Below, in pieces: positions 25,685-33,434 of a stretch of 51,003 nt of DNA. Position numbers and translations under genes: made by a program. Numbering within the stretch: the stretch's first letter is position 1; every line of letters starts with the position of its first letter. The notes under the pieces are model-generated. The model ran no database searches, had not been told where the DNA came from, and saw only the letters and a program-made list of their open reading frames with translations. Source of the stretch: Synechococcaceae cyanobacterium (GTDB lineage: Bacteria > Cyanobacteriota > Cyanobacteriia > PCC-6307 > Cyanobiaceae); NCBI GenBank assembly GCA_947378425.1, contig CANCJV010000031.1, positions 1 through 51,003 of the forward strand, in the 5' to 3' direction.

Positions 25685-26371
25685 ATGGTGAAGGAAGAAG
25701 GCTGTCGCTCGGCAGAGTTGCGCGAGCTGGGTTGGACGGCTGAAGAAGTTCGCGTCTACGAGGAGCTCTGGGAATACCGGCAGCGCTGGGGGGCGATCAA
25801 TCTGGAACCGGAGGAGAGGGTGTTGCTGCGCAAGGCCGAGGCTGCCCTGCCCAAGCGCCCCAGCTCCGGTCGGGGCTCCGCCAGGAAAACCCTGAAGGAA
25901 AAAGCGCACCATCGCTGGTTGAGCTTCCATCTGGCGGCCATGCATGCCAGCGCCGATGCGCTGGGGCTTGAGAGCGACGAGGAGGCGGCCTGGCCGATCC
26001 TGCTGGAGGAAGAACTCAGGGCCCTGGAGTACTACGAGCCGGTGCTGGGCCTGCCGGACACGCTCAAAGCCAAGCTGTTTCTGCCGGAGCGGGAACGCTG
26101 GGCGGCCGAAGCCGCAGCCCTCGGTCGCGTCCTCAATTACGACTTCGCAGCCCCCCTTGAGGCCCTGAAACTGCAGGAGCCCACCAGCTGGAAGCACCTG
26201 CGCGGTGACGAGCGAGCCTCCGCCACCGATTACCCGGTGCTGGCGGGCGAAGCGGCGCACAGCTTCCGCAGCAAAGTGCGACAGGAGATCTCGGCCTTCA
26301 CCCGCGCCACCTATCCATCGCTCAAGGACAGCGACAAGCCCGCTCCGCCGCAGGATACAGGTGCAATCTGA
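25685..26371 (+). CDS. hypothetical protein upstream of rpaB
   Basis: 228-residue soluble protein from ATG 25685 (MVKEEGCRSAELRELGWTAE); GTG 25670 would add five residues. It is rich in charged and Trp/Tyr residues (EEVRVYEELWEYRQRWGAIN, WKHLRGDERASATDYPVL) and predicted all-helical, with no membrane segment or motif I recognise. Codon use matches the neighbours, so it is a real gene. It lies 110 bases upstream of rpaB on the same strand. Confidence 0.7.
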   Translation: MVKEEGCRSAELRELGWTAEEVRVYEELWEYRQRWGAINLEPEERVLLRKAEAALPKRPSSGRGSARKTLKEKAHHRWLSFHLAAMHASADALGLESDEEAAWPILLEEELRALEYYEPVLGLPDTLKAKLFLPERERWAAEAAALGRVLNYDFAAPLEALKLQEPTSWKHLRGDERASATDYPVLAGEAAHSFRSKVRQEISAFTRATYPSLKDSDKPAPPQDTGAI

Positions 26372-26480
26372 GCCCTTACCACACCCAGTGCCCTACCCAC
26401 CGGCTCGCTATCTGAGAGGATCGGCATAACGACACGAAAGGCCTGCAGAGGCCTCTCACTTCCCCCTGAGTCGAGTCACC

Positions 26481-27251
26481 ATGACCGCATCCGTTCCCCA
26501 TTCCGGCACCGACGGACGTGAGGCGACCGGCAACAAGGGAACCATCCTGGTGGTGGATGATGAGGCCAGTATCCGCCGCATCCTGGAAACCCGCCTGTCG
26601 ATGGTGGGCTATACCGTGGCCACCGCCAGCGATGGCGAGGAAGCTCTGGATCTCTTCCCGTCCGTCGAGCCCGATCTGGTGGTGCTCGACGTGATGATGC
26701 CCAAATTGGACGGCTATGGCGTCATCCAGGAATTGCGCAAGATTTCGGATGTGCCGATCGTGATGCTCACGGCCCTCTCCGAGGTGAAGGATCGGATCCT
26801 GGGCCTGGAACTGGGAGCCGACGACTATCTGATGAAGCCCTTCAGCCCCAAGGAGCTCGAAGCCCGCATCCGCTGCGTGCTCAGGCGGGTGCATGGCAAC
26901 GGCAACGGCGGCCCGCGACCGGCTACCTCCAACGGCATCGAGGTGGGTGGCCTGCGCATTAACACCGCCAAGCGCCAGGTGTTCCGCGGCGACGACCGGA
27001 TCCGGCTGACCGGCATGGAATTCGGCCTGTTGGAACTGCTGCTCAGCCGCTCCGGGGAACCCTTGAGCCGCGCCGACATCCTTACCAAGATCTGGGGCTA
27101 CACACCGGAGCGCCATGCCGACACCCGGGTGGTGGATGTACACGTCTCGCGGCTGAGGGCCAAGCTGGAGGAAGATCCGGAAAATCCCGAGCTGATCATC
27201 ACCGCCCGGGGCATGGGTTACATGTTCCAGAGGATCGTCACCAGCGCCTAG
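26481..27251 (+). CDS. rpaB: response regulator RpaB (OmpR family)
   Basis: Essential cyanobacterial response regulator that binds HLR1 sites and controls high-light and photosystem genes, normally paired with the kinase NblS. The receiver domain shows ILVVDDEASIRRILETRLSM, the phospho-acceptor Asp in LVVLDVMMPKLDGYG and the Lys in YLMKPFSPKELEARIR. The winged-helix domain has RIRLTGMEFGLLELLLSR and WGYTPERHADTRVVDVHVSR, ending RGMGYMFQRI. This sequence is closer to RpaB than RpaA. 256 residues with a Ser/Gly-rich N-terminal extension. A small hairpin (AGGCCT repeat, 26439-26454) lies in the leader. The kinase is not in the window. Confidence 0.92.
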   Translation: MTASVPHSGTDGREATGNKGTILVVDDEASIRRILETRLSMVGYTVATASDGEEALDLFPSVEPDLVVLDVMMPKLDGYGVIQELRKISDVPIVMLTALSEVKDRILGLELGADDYLMKPFSPKELEARIRCVLRRVHGNGNGGPRPATSNGIEVGGLRINTAKRQVFRGDDRIRLTGMEFGLLELLLSRSGEPLSRADILTKIWGYTPERHADTRVVDVHVSRLRAKLEEDPENPELIITARGMGYMFQRIVTSA

Positions 27252-27277
27252 TTTGTTTGATCCGCTACAGAATCAGC

Positions 27278-27808
27278 ATGGTGCTGGCTCGGCTGCGCTC
27301 GTTCCTGGCCCATCAGCGCCAACGGGGCCGCGCCTACCAGCCGGACTTTGAGGCGAATCAGGTGATCAGGGCCTGGCTGGGTGCCCTGATCGCCATCACC
27401 CTGCTGGGACTCCTGAGCGCCTGGAGCCACTACCCGTTGATCGCCGCCCCCCTCGGAGCCTCCTCCGTGCTGCTCTTCGGCCATCCCGAAAGCCCCCTGG
27501 CCCAGCCTCGCAACCTGGTGGCCGGCAACACACTCGCCGCCCTGATCAGCGTCGGCTGCGTGATGCTGTTCGGCACGGCTCCCTGGGTGATGGGACTGGC
27601 GGTGGCCTTGACCATCGCCAGCGGCCAGATGCTGCGCTGCCTCCATCCCCCCGCCGGAGCGGTGGCGCTGCTGGGGGTGCTGCTGGGCGCCAGACCCGGT
27701 TTCGTGCTGATGCCCGTTCTGGCTGGGTCGCTGCTGTTGCTGCTGATGGCCGTGGCCCTCAGCCAGCTGTTCCCAGCCACCAACCCCTACCCCCACCACT
27801 GGCTGTAA
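27278..27808 (+). CDS. HPP-family membrane protein
   Basis: Integral membrane protein of the HPP family, which has been linked to nitrite transport into chloroplasts in plants and related transport in cyanobacteria. Key motifs are APLGASSVLLFGHPESPLAQP with NLVAGN following, and MLRCLHPPAGAVALLGVLLG, which carries the name-giving HPP. Four to five helices. ATG 27278 (MVLARLRSFLAHQ) gives 176 residues; TTG 27257 is in frame upstream. It begins 26 bases after rpaB and may be in its transcript. Confidence 0.88.
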   Translation: MVLARLRSFLAHQRQRGRAYQPDFEANQVIRAWLGALIAITLLGLLSAWSHYPLIAAPLGASSVLLFGHPESPLAQPRNLVAGNTLAALISVGCVMLFGTAPWVMGLAVALTIASGQMLRCLHPPAGAVALLGVLLGARPGFVLMPVLAGSLLLLLMAVALSQLFPATNPYPHHWL

Positions 27809-27875
27809 GCCGGCGGCTCCCTGGCCCGGCGCCGATCTCCCAACAAAACGCGTCAATCCGCTTTCATCAACAGCG

Positions 27876-28682
27876 ATGTACGCATACTCAGCAGGCAACG
27901 GCGCACTCATCGACAACACGCCGTCAGCGGCCAGCGCCAAGTCGCAGGACATCAACTTGCGCCATCCAGCAGCAATGAGCAACACAACAGGTATGAGCAC
28001 CAGAACAGCCGGTGGCGTTCCAGCAATCGCAGTCCCTGATCCAAACGCGGACAGGGGCAGAGCTTCTACCAGCGCCTCAGGGATGCCGCTCCTGGAGCTG
28101 CCTCACATTTCAATGACCTCTGACGACGTCGTCGTCTTCGGCGGGGTGCTGGATCAGCTGTTGCCGGTGAAGGTAGCCACCTGGGATGCCCTGGACCCGC
28201 AGCAACCCTTCTTCAACAAGTCTGCCGCGGTGCAACTGGACGATCTCAGTCTGCTGTCGACCTTCGGCTCAGGCTTCGATGGCACCCTTGAACGACAACA
28301 TCAGGCTCACGTCGTGCTCCCCTACGCGCCGGAGCTGGCGATCAACGATTACCAGGTGGAAGGGCGGACCTATCGCTTCCAGGATGCCGGCCTGTTTCTC
28401 AGTCAGGAGCAGTCCCAGCTGCGCATTCACGCCAACTTCTGCACTGCGGTGGTGGTGACATTTCCTCCCGAAAGCCTGAGGACAGTGGCCAGCGCCATGG
28501 CCGGATCGGCACGGGGCTCCAGGGCCATCCAGACGGCCTTGCAGCGGACCACCGTGCTGGATCAGCGGGCCGATCGGCGCCTCGGCAAGGCTCAGAACCT
28601 GCTGAGACAGAGCCTGCAGCTGATCCACGCAGCCATCGCCGCCAGCGGCAGCATCACCCGATGTTGCAGCTCGACGATCTGA
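27876..28682 (+). CDS. AraC-type regulator, N-terminal piece (frame broken)
   Basis: Sensor part of what looks like one AraC-family regulator split by a frameshift. The folded part begins near LPHISMTSDDVVVFGGVLDQ and has the cupin-like features of AraC effector domains (QAHVVLPYAPELAINDYQVE, TYRFQDAGLFLSQEQSQLRI). The last few residues (TRCCSSTI) are frame-shifted sequence: adding one C to the run at 28657-28659 would continue as SITPMLQLDDLMLRLL into the next frame. The first 60-70 residues are Ser/Thr/Ala-rich and the true start may be an internal ATG. Confidence 0.7.
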   Translation: MYAYSAGNGALIDNTPSAASAKSQDINLRHPAAMSNTTGMSTRTAGGVPAIAVPDPNADRGRASTSASGMPLLELPHISMTSDDVVVFGGVLDQLLPVKVATWDALDPQQPFFNKSAAVQLDDLSLLSTFGSGFDGTLERQHQAHVVLPYAPELAINDYQVEGRTYRFQDAGLFLSQEQSQLRIHANFCTAVVVTFPPESLRTVASAMAGSARGSRAIQTALQRTTVLDQRADRRLGKAQNLLRQSLQLIHAAIAASGSITRCCSSTI

Positions 28683-29155
28683 TGCTCCGGCTGCTGGTGA
28701 TGTTGCTGTTGCCGCAGTTGTTGAACGCCGATGGTGGCGAGCTCGACACCGCATCGGGCCTTGGCCGCAACGAGCGGCAGCAGGATCCCTTCAGCCATGA
28801 CGCGCTTGTGCAGTGGATGGTGGCGAATCTGCAGCAGCCCATCAGACTCAGCGCCATCGAACGCCGCAGCCGCTACAGCCGCCGCTCGCTGCAGTACGCC
28901 TTCCGTCAGCGTTACGGCTGCGGCCCCACCCAGTGGCTGCGCCGCCAACGGCTGGTACGCGCCCTGACCATCCTGGGCGAGCCCAGTCCAGGCCTGACGA
29001 TCGGCCAGGTGGCCCAGAATTGTGGCTACATCAGCCAGTCCGCCTTCCGCCGCGATTTTCTGCGGCGCTTCGGCCAGAAGCCCTCGGAGGTCCTGGGTCA
29101 CAGCGCCAGCGACCCTGAAGGCCATGGGCCAGCTCCACCGCGGCGGAGAAGCTAG
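28661..29155 (+). CDS. AraC-type regulator, DNA-binding piece (frame broken)
   Basis: Second part of the split AraC regulator. After a helical linker (MLQLDDLMLRLLVMLLLPQL) it contains both helix-turn-helices of the AraC family: RLSAIERRSRYSRRSLQYAF with the first recognition helix, then TIGQVAQNCGYISQSAFRRD with the second, and RRFGQKPSEVLG at the end. Both are intact, so the domain could bind DNA if expressed. It overlaps the N-terminal piece by 22 bases in the +1 frame. Whether it is one broken gene, two genes or a sequencing error cannot be decided from the sequence alone. Confidence 0.8.
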   Translation: MLQLDDLMLRLLVMLLLPQLLNADGGELDTASGLGRNERQQDPFSHDALVQWMVANLQQPIRLSAIERRSRYSRRSLQYAFRQRYGCGPTQWLRRQRLVRALTILGEPSPGLTIGQVAQNCGYISQSAFRRDFLRRFGQKPSEVLGHSASDPEGHGPAPPRRRS

Positions 29156-29448
29156 CCCTCTGATGGACGCGATGCCCAGCTTCAGCCAATCGGCCCCCAG
29201 CCAGCCACCGGTGGAGGGGCATGGCCCAGGCCCCGCAGCGCCCCCCATTGAGACCAGCGAGGCGATTCGAGGCTGAAAACGGCGCCAGGGCTGGCTTGGC
29301 CAACAACGGGATTCAGCGATTCCATTCACTCAAATCAGCCAACTTTGCGGGAGTTTCCGATCGCCATTCCCTTGGTTGCAGCTGATTCAACACTGCCCGC
29401 CCCTGCTAACCTCCGCCGGGCAGCTGCCGATCAGAGCCCCCAAGTCCA

Positions 29449-30771
29449 GTGGTCACCACCCTCGTTGAAATTGTTCTGATCCTCGTTCTGATCGTTGCCA
29501 ACGGCGTCTTCTCAGGATCGGAGATCGCCGTGGTTTCGGCCCGCAAGATCCGGCTCGAACAGCTGGCCGAGCAGGGCCATACCCGGGCCCGGGCTGCCCT
29601 GAAACTCGCCAACTCACCCAACGACTTTCTCTCCGCTGTTCAGATCGGCATCACCCTGATCGGCATCCTCAGTGGAGCGGTGGGAGGGGCCACTCTGGCC
29701 CGCCGGCTCCAACCCCTGCTGGCCTCGATGCCGCTGCTGCGAGCCTGGAGCGAAGGCCTCAGTGTGGCCGTGGTCGTCGGGGTCATCACCTATCTCTCGC
29801 TGGTGATCGGCGAGCTGCTGCCTAAACGCATTGCCCTCAACAATCCCGAAGCCGTGGCCTGCGCCGTGGCCCGGCCGATGCGCTGGCTGGCTGGCTGGAC
29901 GGCCCCGCTGGTGCGGCTGCTGGGCCTCTCCACCGAAGTGCTGCTCAATCTGCTGGGAATTCGCAGCTCCAGTGATCCGGACCTCACCGAAGAAGAGCTC
30001 AAGGCCCTGATCCGCCAGGGAGCCGAATCGGGTGTGCTGGAAGAAGCCGAGCATGACATGGTGCAACGGGTCTTTCGACTGGGGGACCGTTCAATCCGCG
30101 CGATCATGACGCCGCGCACCGAGATCTGCTGGCTGGATCTCAACATCGCTCGCGAGCAACAACTCCAGCTGGTGACTGGCAGCAACCACTCCCGTCTACC
30201 CGTGGCCCAGGGCGGTCTTGACAACTGTCTCGGCATCCTGCGGGGCCGCAATCTGCTGGCGGCCGAACTCTCAGGCGATCCCGTGGATCTGAAGGGTTTA
30301 CTGCAACCACCCCTTTACATCACGGAATCAGCCCGAGCCCTCCATGTGATTGAACAATTCCGCCAGACCGGCGTTCACATCGCCCTGGTCACGGATGAAT
30401 ACGGCGGCATCGAAGGGCTGGTGACCCTCACCGATCTGATGGAGGCGATCGTTGGCGATCTGCCCTCAGCCGAAGATCTCGATGAACCGCAGATCATCCG
30501 CCGCGAAGATGGTTCCTGGTTGCTCGATGGTGCTCTTGATATCAATGAATTCAAGGATCTGGTTCAGCGTGCCAGCCTCCCCGACGAAGTCAGTGGCGGC
30601 TTTCACACCCTCGGCGGCTTCGTCCTGCATGTGCTCGGCCGAGTGCCCCGGGCAGGAGATCACTTCAGCTGGGAGGGCCTGCGCTTCGAGGTGATGGACA
30701 TGGACGGCAAGCGGATCGACAAGGTGCTGGTGGCTGCCCTTGCCGAACCCTCCAGCCAGGCTGACGGTTGA
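29449..30771 (+). CDS. CorC/HlyC-family membrane protein (CNNM domain, CBS pair)
   Basis: 440-residue protein of the CorC/HlyC type, a family linked to Mg2+ and Co2+ transport. Order of domains: CNNM/DUF21 membrane domain with NGVFSGSEIAVVSARKIRL and VVVGVITYLSLVIGELLPKR (residues about 1-190), a CBS pair starting at IRAIMTPRTEICWLDLN and including VTDEYGGIEGLVTLTDLMEAIVGD, then the C-terminal CorC_HlyC domain (ISGGFHTLGGFVLHVLGRVP-like, about 380-435). GTG 29449 is the start. No partner gene is adjacent. The old hemolysin name is not meaningful here. Confidence 0.92.
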   Translation: MVTTLVEIVLILVLIVANGVFSGSEIAVVSARKIRLEQLAEQGHTRARAALKLANSPNDFLSAVQIGITLIGILSGAVGGATLARRLQPLLASMPLLRAWSEGLSVAVVVGVITYLSLVIGELLPKRIALNNPEAVACAVARPMRWLAGWTAPLVRLLGLSTEVLLNLLGIRSSSDPDLTEEELKALIRQGAESGVLEEAEHDMVQRVFRLGDRSIRAIMTPRTEICWLDLNIAREQQLQLVTGSNHSRLPVAQGGLDNCLGILRGRNLLAAELSGDPVDLKGLLQPPLYITESARALHVIEQFRQTGVHIALVTDEYGGIEGLVTLTDLMEAIVGDLPSAEDLDEPQIIRREDGSWLLDGALDINEFKDLVQRASLPDEVSGGFHTLGGFVLHVLGRVPRAGDHFSWEGLRFEVMDMDGKRIDKVLVAALAEPSSQADG

Positions 30772-31297
30772 ACCGCCTTCCTGTGCCGGCATGACGGATC
30801 CCTGGCCAGGCCCACGGAGAACGGATCCGGTGCTGCCGATCGCCGCCGGTCACGGACTGATCGTGCTCGGTGTGAGCGTGTTCAACCAGCTGGACAAGGT
30901 AGTGCTGCTGCTGCCGCGCCCCAGTGCCACAGCGGCTCGGCGCCCCTGAAGCCCCCTGAACCTGCGCAGCCATCGCAGCGAAGGCATCGCATCCAGACAT
31001 CTCAATCAGCGAGCTGTGCCATTCGATCGAGCCGAGCCTGCGCACATGGGGGGGCTGGTGTTGTGATCTCCCGGCTGGATCTTGTGGCAATCGCACCCCT
31101 GCCGCACCTGCCGCTGCAGATCCCATGCTGGAGCTGAGATCATTCGTGTCGGCTGCCTGCACAAGCCTCCAATCGTCTCAGAGGCTTCCTCACTGGCGGA
31201 TCCAGGCATCACCCAGCTCAGCCGGACTCCGCCCTGATCGTCAGCAGCGCCAGGCCTGGCGCCGAATCATCCCCAGGAGTCACTTGCCAAGACGCTC
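30772..31297. other. gene-poor stretch
   Basis: About 525 bases between the CorC-type gene and the minus-strand TsaC/PrmC/DprA block. Only shadow frames are present. I see no tRNA, clear hairpin or repeat. It marks the right end of the accessory region. Confidence 0.5.
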
Positions 31298-31642
31298 CTA
31301 AGCGCCACTGCCCAGGCTCAACAGACCAAACAGCAGCCCGATCAGATGGCTGCTGAGGGGAATGAGGCGATTGGGGGGATAACAGCGCAGCAGCGCCAGG
31401 CCCCGGATGCGCTGATGGGTGAAAAAGAGCGCACAGAGCAGGCCGAAGCCATCAACCGCAAGCACCAACAGGGCTTCGCCAGCGGCAGACCAGCCGACAT
31501 GGCTGCGCAGACAGCTGATCCAGGCCAGCAGATGGACCGGAATCCGGGCACTCAGCAGGAACACCAGCCCGCAGGCCAGGAGCTGACGCATCCAGAGCGG
31601 CCGGGGGGGACCGTGCCCCAGAAGCCCCGTCTCATCCCTCAC
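31298..31642 (-). CDS. hypothetical membrane protein downstream of tsaC
   Basis: 114-residue membrane protein from GTG 31642 (VRDETGLLGHGPPRPLWMRQ) with three hydrophobic segments (LLACGLVFLLS, EALLVLAVDGFGLLCALFF, LSSHLIGLLFGLLSLG). An ATG about 18 residues in is an alternative start. It overlaps the previous small gene by 11 bases and is the last gene of the block. I do not recognise the family. Confidence 0.6.
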   Translation of the reverse strand: MRDETGLLGHGPPRPLWMRQLLACGLVFLLSARIPVHLLAWISCLRSHVGWSAAGEALLVLAVDGFGLLCALFFTHQRIRGLALLRCYPPNRLIPLSSHLIGLLFGLLSLGSGA

Positions 31643-31796
31643 GCCGATCGCCGGCAAACAGCCAGATCAGACCCGCCAGCAGCCCCCAGCCCAACCAGGA
31701 GAGGCTCAGCAGCGGCCGGATCAGCGCAGCCAGGGGCTCCAGCAACCAGTGGCTCAAGGCCAGAGTCAGCAGCAACAGAAGGACAAGGGCCTGCAT
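31632..31796 (-). CDS. small membrane protein downstream of tsaC
   Basis: 54-residue protein (MQALVLLLLLTLALSHWLLE ... WLGWGLLAGLIWLFAGDRREG) with two transmembrane helices. ATG 31796 lies 7 bases after the tsaC stop and the 3' end overlaps the next gene, so it sits in the same operon. Unknown function; the tight packing supports a real gene. Confidence 0.6.
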   Translation of the reverse strand: MQALVLLLLLTLALSHWLLEPLAALIRPLLSLSWLGWGLLAGLIWLFAGDRREG

Positions 31797-31803
31797 CAGC
31801 GGA

Positions 31804-32385
31804 TCAACCCGAGGTGGGCAGCACGGGGCCGGCACGCAACACCTGCCAGTTCCCAGGCTGGTCGCCAGCACGGATCCAGGCCAACACGCTGCTGGCCTGG
31901 CCCGAGGACTGAGGCCAGGGCAGGGGCTCCAGCCAGGGCAAGGCGGGAAACCGTTGCAACGCCTCCCTTTGGTTCAGGGCCGGGGGCTCTCCGGAGCGGT
32001 TGACGCTGCTGGTGGCGAGGGGCCCTGTGCGCCGCAGCAGCGCCTGCAGCGGCGCACAGGCCGCGACCCGCAACCCCAGACTGCTGCCTCCGGGATGGAG
32101 CGCCGCCGTGATGGCGCCCTCGAACGGCAACACCAGGGTCACGGCACCGGGCCAGGCGGACTCGGCCTGGTTCAGCCATTCCTGACGCCAGGCCAGGCCC
32201 AGCAGCTGCCGGAGTTGGGCCAGATCGGCGCCCATCAGGATCAGGGGCTTGTCGGCGGGCCTGGCTTTGAGTTGCCAGATCAGGGCTGCCGCCTTGGGGT
32301 GCACCGCCAGTGCGGGCAAGGTATCGGTGGGGAGCAGGGCTGCACCCCCCGCCTGCACGTGGGCCGCGAGCCTGGCTTCATCCAT
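31804..32385 (-). CDS. tsaC: L-threonylcarbamoyladenylate synthase (TsaC/Sua5 type)
   Basis: YrdC-domain enzyme that forms threonylcarbamoyl-AMP, the first step of the t6A modification of ANN-decoding tRNAs. From ATG 32385 (MDEARLAAHVQAGGAALLPTDTLPALAV) the motif LPTDTLPALAVHPKA, then KARPADKPLILMGADL, GAVTLVLPF and ATSSVNRSGEPP are all typical. At 193 residues it is the short TsaC form without the extra Sua5 domain. The N-terminus overlaps the end of prmC by 8 bases. It is part of the dprA-prmC-tsaC run. Confidence 0.92.
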   Translation of the reverse strand: MDEARLAAHVQAGGAALLPTDTLPALAVHPKAAALIWQLKARPADKPLILMGADLAQLRQLLGLAWRQEWLNQAESAWPGAVTLVLPFEGAITAALHPGGSSLGLRVAACAPLQALLRRTGPLATSSVNRSGEPPALNQREALQRFPALPWLEPLPWPQSSGQASSVLAWIRAGDQPGNWQVLRAGPVLPTSG

Positions 32386-33424
32386 CGGCCCGGCTCCTGT
32401 AGGCGCGAGCGAAACGCAGGGTGCCCTCCAGGTCGGGATGGGCTGTGGCGGCCTCCAGGCCCGCCTGCTGAAGAAGCTCCAGCACAGCCGCACTCTGATC
32501 GTGATGGTGCTCCAGCAGCAACACCCCTCCTGGAGCAAGCGCCCTGCCAGCTCCAGCGGCGATGGCACGGATGGCCTCCAAGCCATCCTCTCCGCCATCG
32601 AGGGCCAGCCAGGGCTCGTGATCCCGGACCACCGGTTCAAGGCCTGCGATCAGGCCGGTGGGGATGTAGGGGGGATTGGCCACCACCAGATCGAGGTGCC
32701 CCCACCAGGGCTCCAACCCACCCCACCAATCGCCCCGGTGCAGGCTGACCATCGCCTCCAGGCCGAAGCGGCTGAGATTCTGCGCCGCCTGAGCCAGGGC
32801 CTGATCGGAACAATCCACCGCCAGCCCGCGCGTCAGCGGCAAGGCCCGGGCCAGAGCCAGGGCCATACAGCCGGAGCCGGTGCCCAGATCCGCCCACAGC
32901 AACTCCCCGGTTGGCCGCGCGCCAGCCGCTGCGCTGTCGCCGGGGCCTGGGTTGGCGATGCAGACATCCCCCAGACCTGCTGGCCCCTTCGGCTGCACGC
33001 TGGCGAGCCGCGCCGCGGGCAGGCTGGCCAGGGCCAGATCCACCAGACATTCGGTCTCCTGCCGGGGGATCAGCACCCCGGGAGCCACCCACAGCTCCAC
33101 ATCCCGCCAGGGGCAGAGGCCCACCAGATACTGGAGTGGTTCGGCCGTCTGCCGATGGCGGCACCAGATCGCTTCGAGTTCCTGGCGGCTGCGCTCCAGG
33201 CGGATCGAACGGCTGGGATCAAGCCTCAGTCGCTGCAGCACAGGCCAACGCACCCCCGCCGCCAGATCCAGCAGCCAGTCCAGATCCTGGGCGATGCCCC
33301 CCCCGGCGAGCAGCTGACGCCGCCAGGCCAGTAACACCTCGCCATTCAGGTTCTCACCTGGGTCGGTGTAGGGCGGCGGGCAGACACCCGATCCTCCAGC
33401 CCGTGACGGCGTCAACGAAACCAT
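32378..33424 (-). CDS. prmC: peptide chain release factor glutamine methyltransferase
   Basis: PrmC (HemK) methylates the Gln of the GGQ motif in release factors. The N-terminal helical domain (QLLAGGGIAQDLDWLLDLAAG ... EPLQYLVGLCPWRD) is followed by IPRQETECLVD and the SAM-binding LWADLGTGSGCMALALA. The catalytic NPPY is present in LDLVVANPPYIPTG. 348 residues is longer than the usual 280-300, due to an insert of about 30 residues (KGPAGLGDVCIANPGPGDSA) before the SAM motif. ATG 33424 (MVSLTPSRAGG) chosen; the frame is open upstream as dprA antiphase. Confidence 0.93.
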   Translation of the reverse strand: MVSLTPSRAGGSGVCPPPYTDPGENLNGEVLLAWRRQLLAGGGIAQDLDWLLDLAAGVRWPVLQRLRLDPSRSIRLERSRQELEAIWCRHRQTAEPLQYLVGLCPWRDVELWVAPGVLIPRQETECLVDLALASLPAARLASVQPKGPAGLGDVCIANPGPGDSAAAGARPTGELLWADLGTGSGCMALALARALPLTRGLAVDCSDQALAQAAQNLSRFGLEAMVSLHRGDWWGGLEPWWGHLDLVVANPPYIPTGLIAGLEPVVRDHEPWLALDGGEDGLEAIRAIAAGAGRALAPGGVLLLEHHHDQSAAVLELLQQAGLEAATAHPDLEGTLRFARAYRSRADG

Positions 33425-33434
33425 GGGGTGAAGC

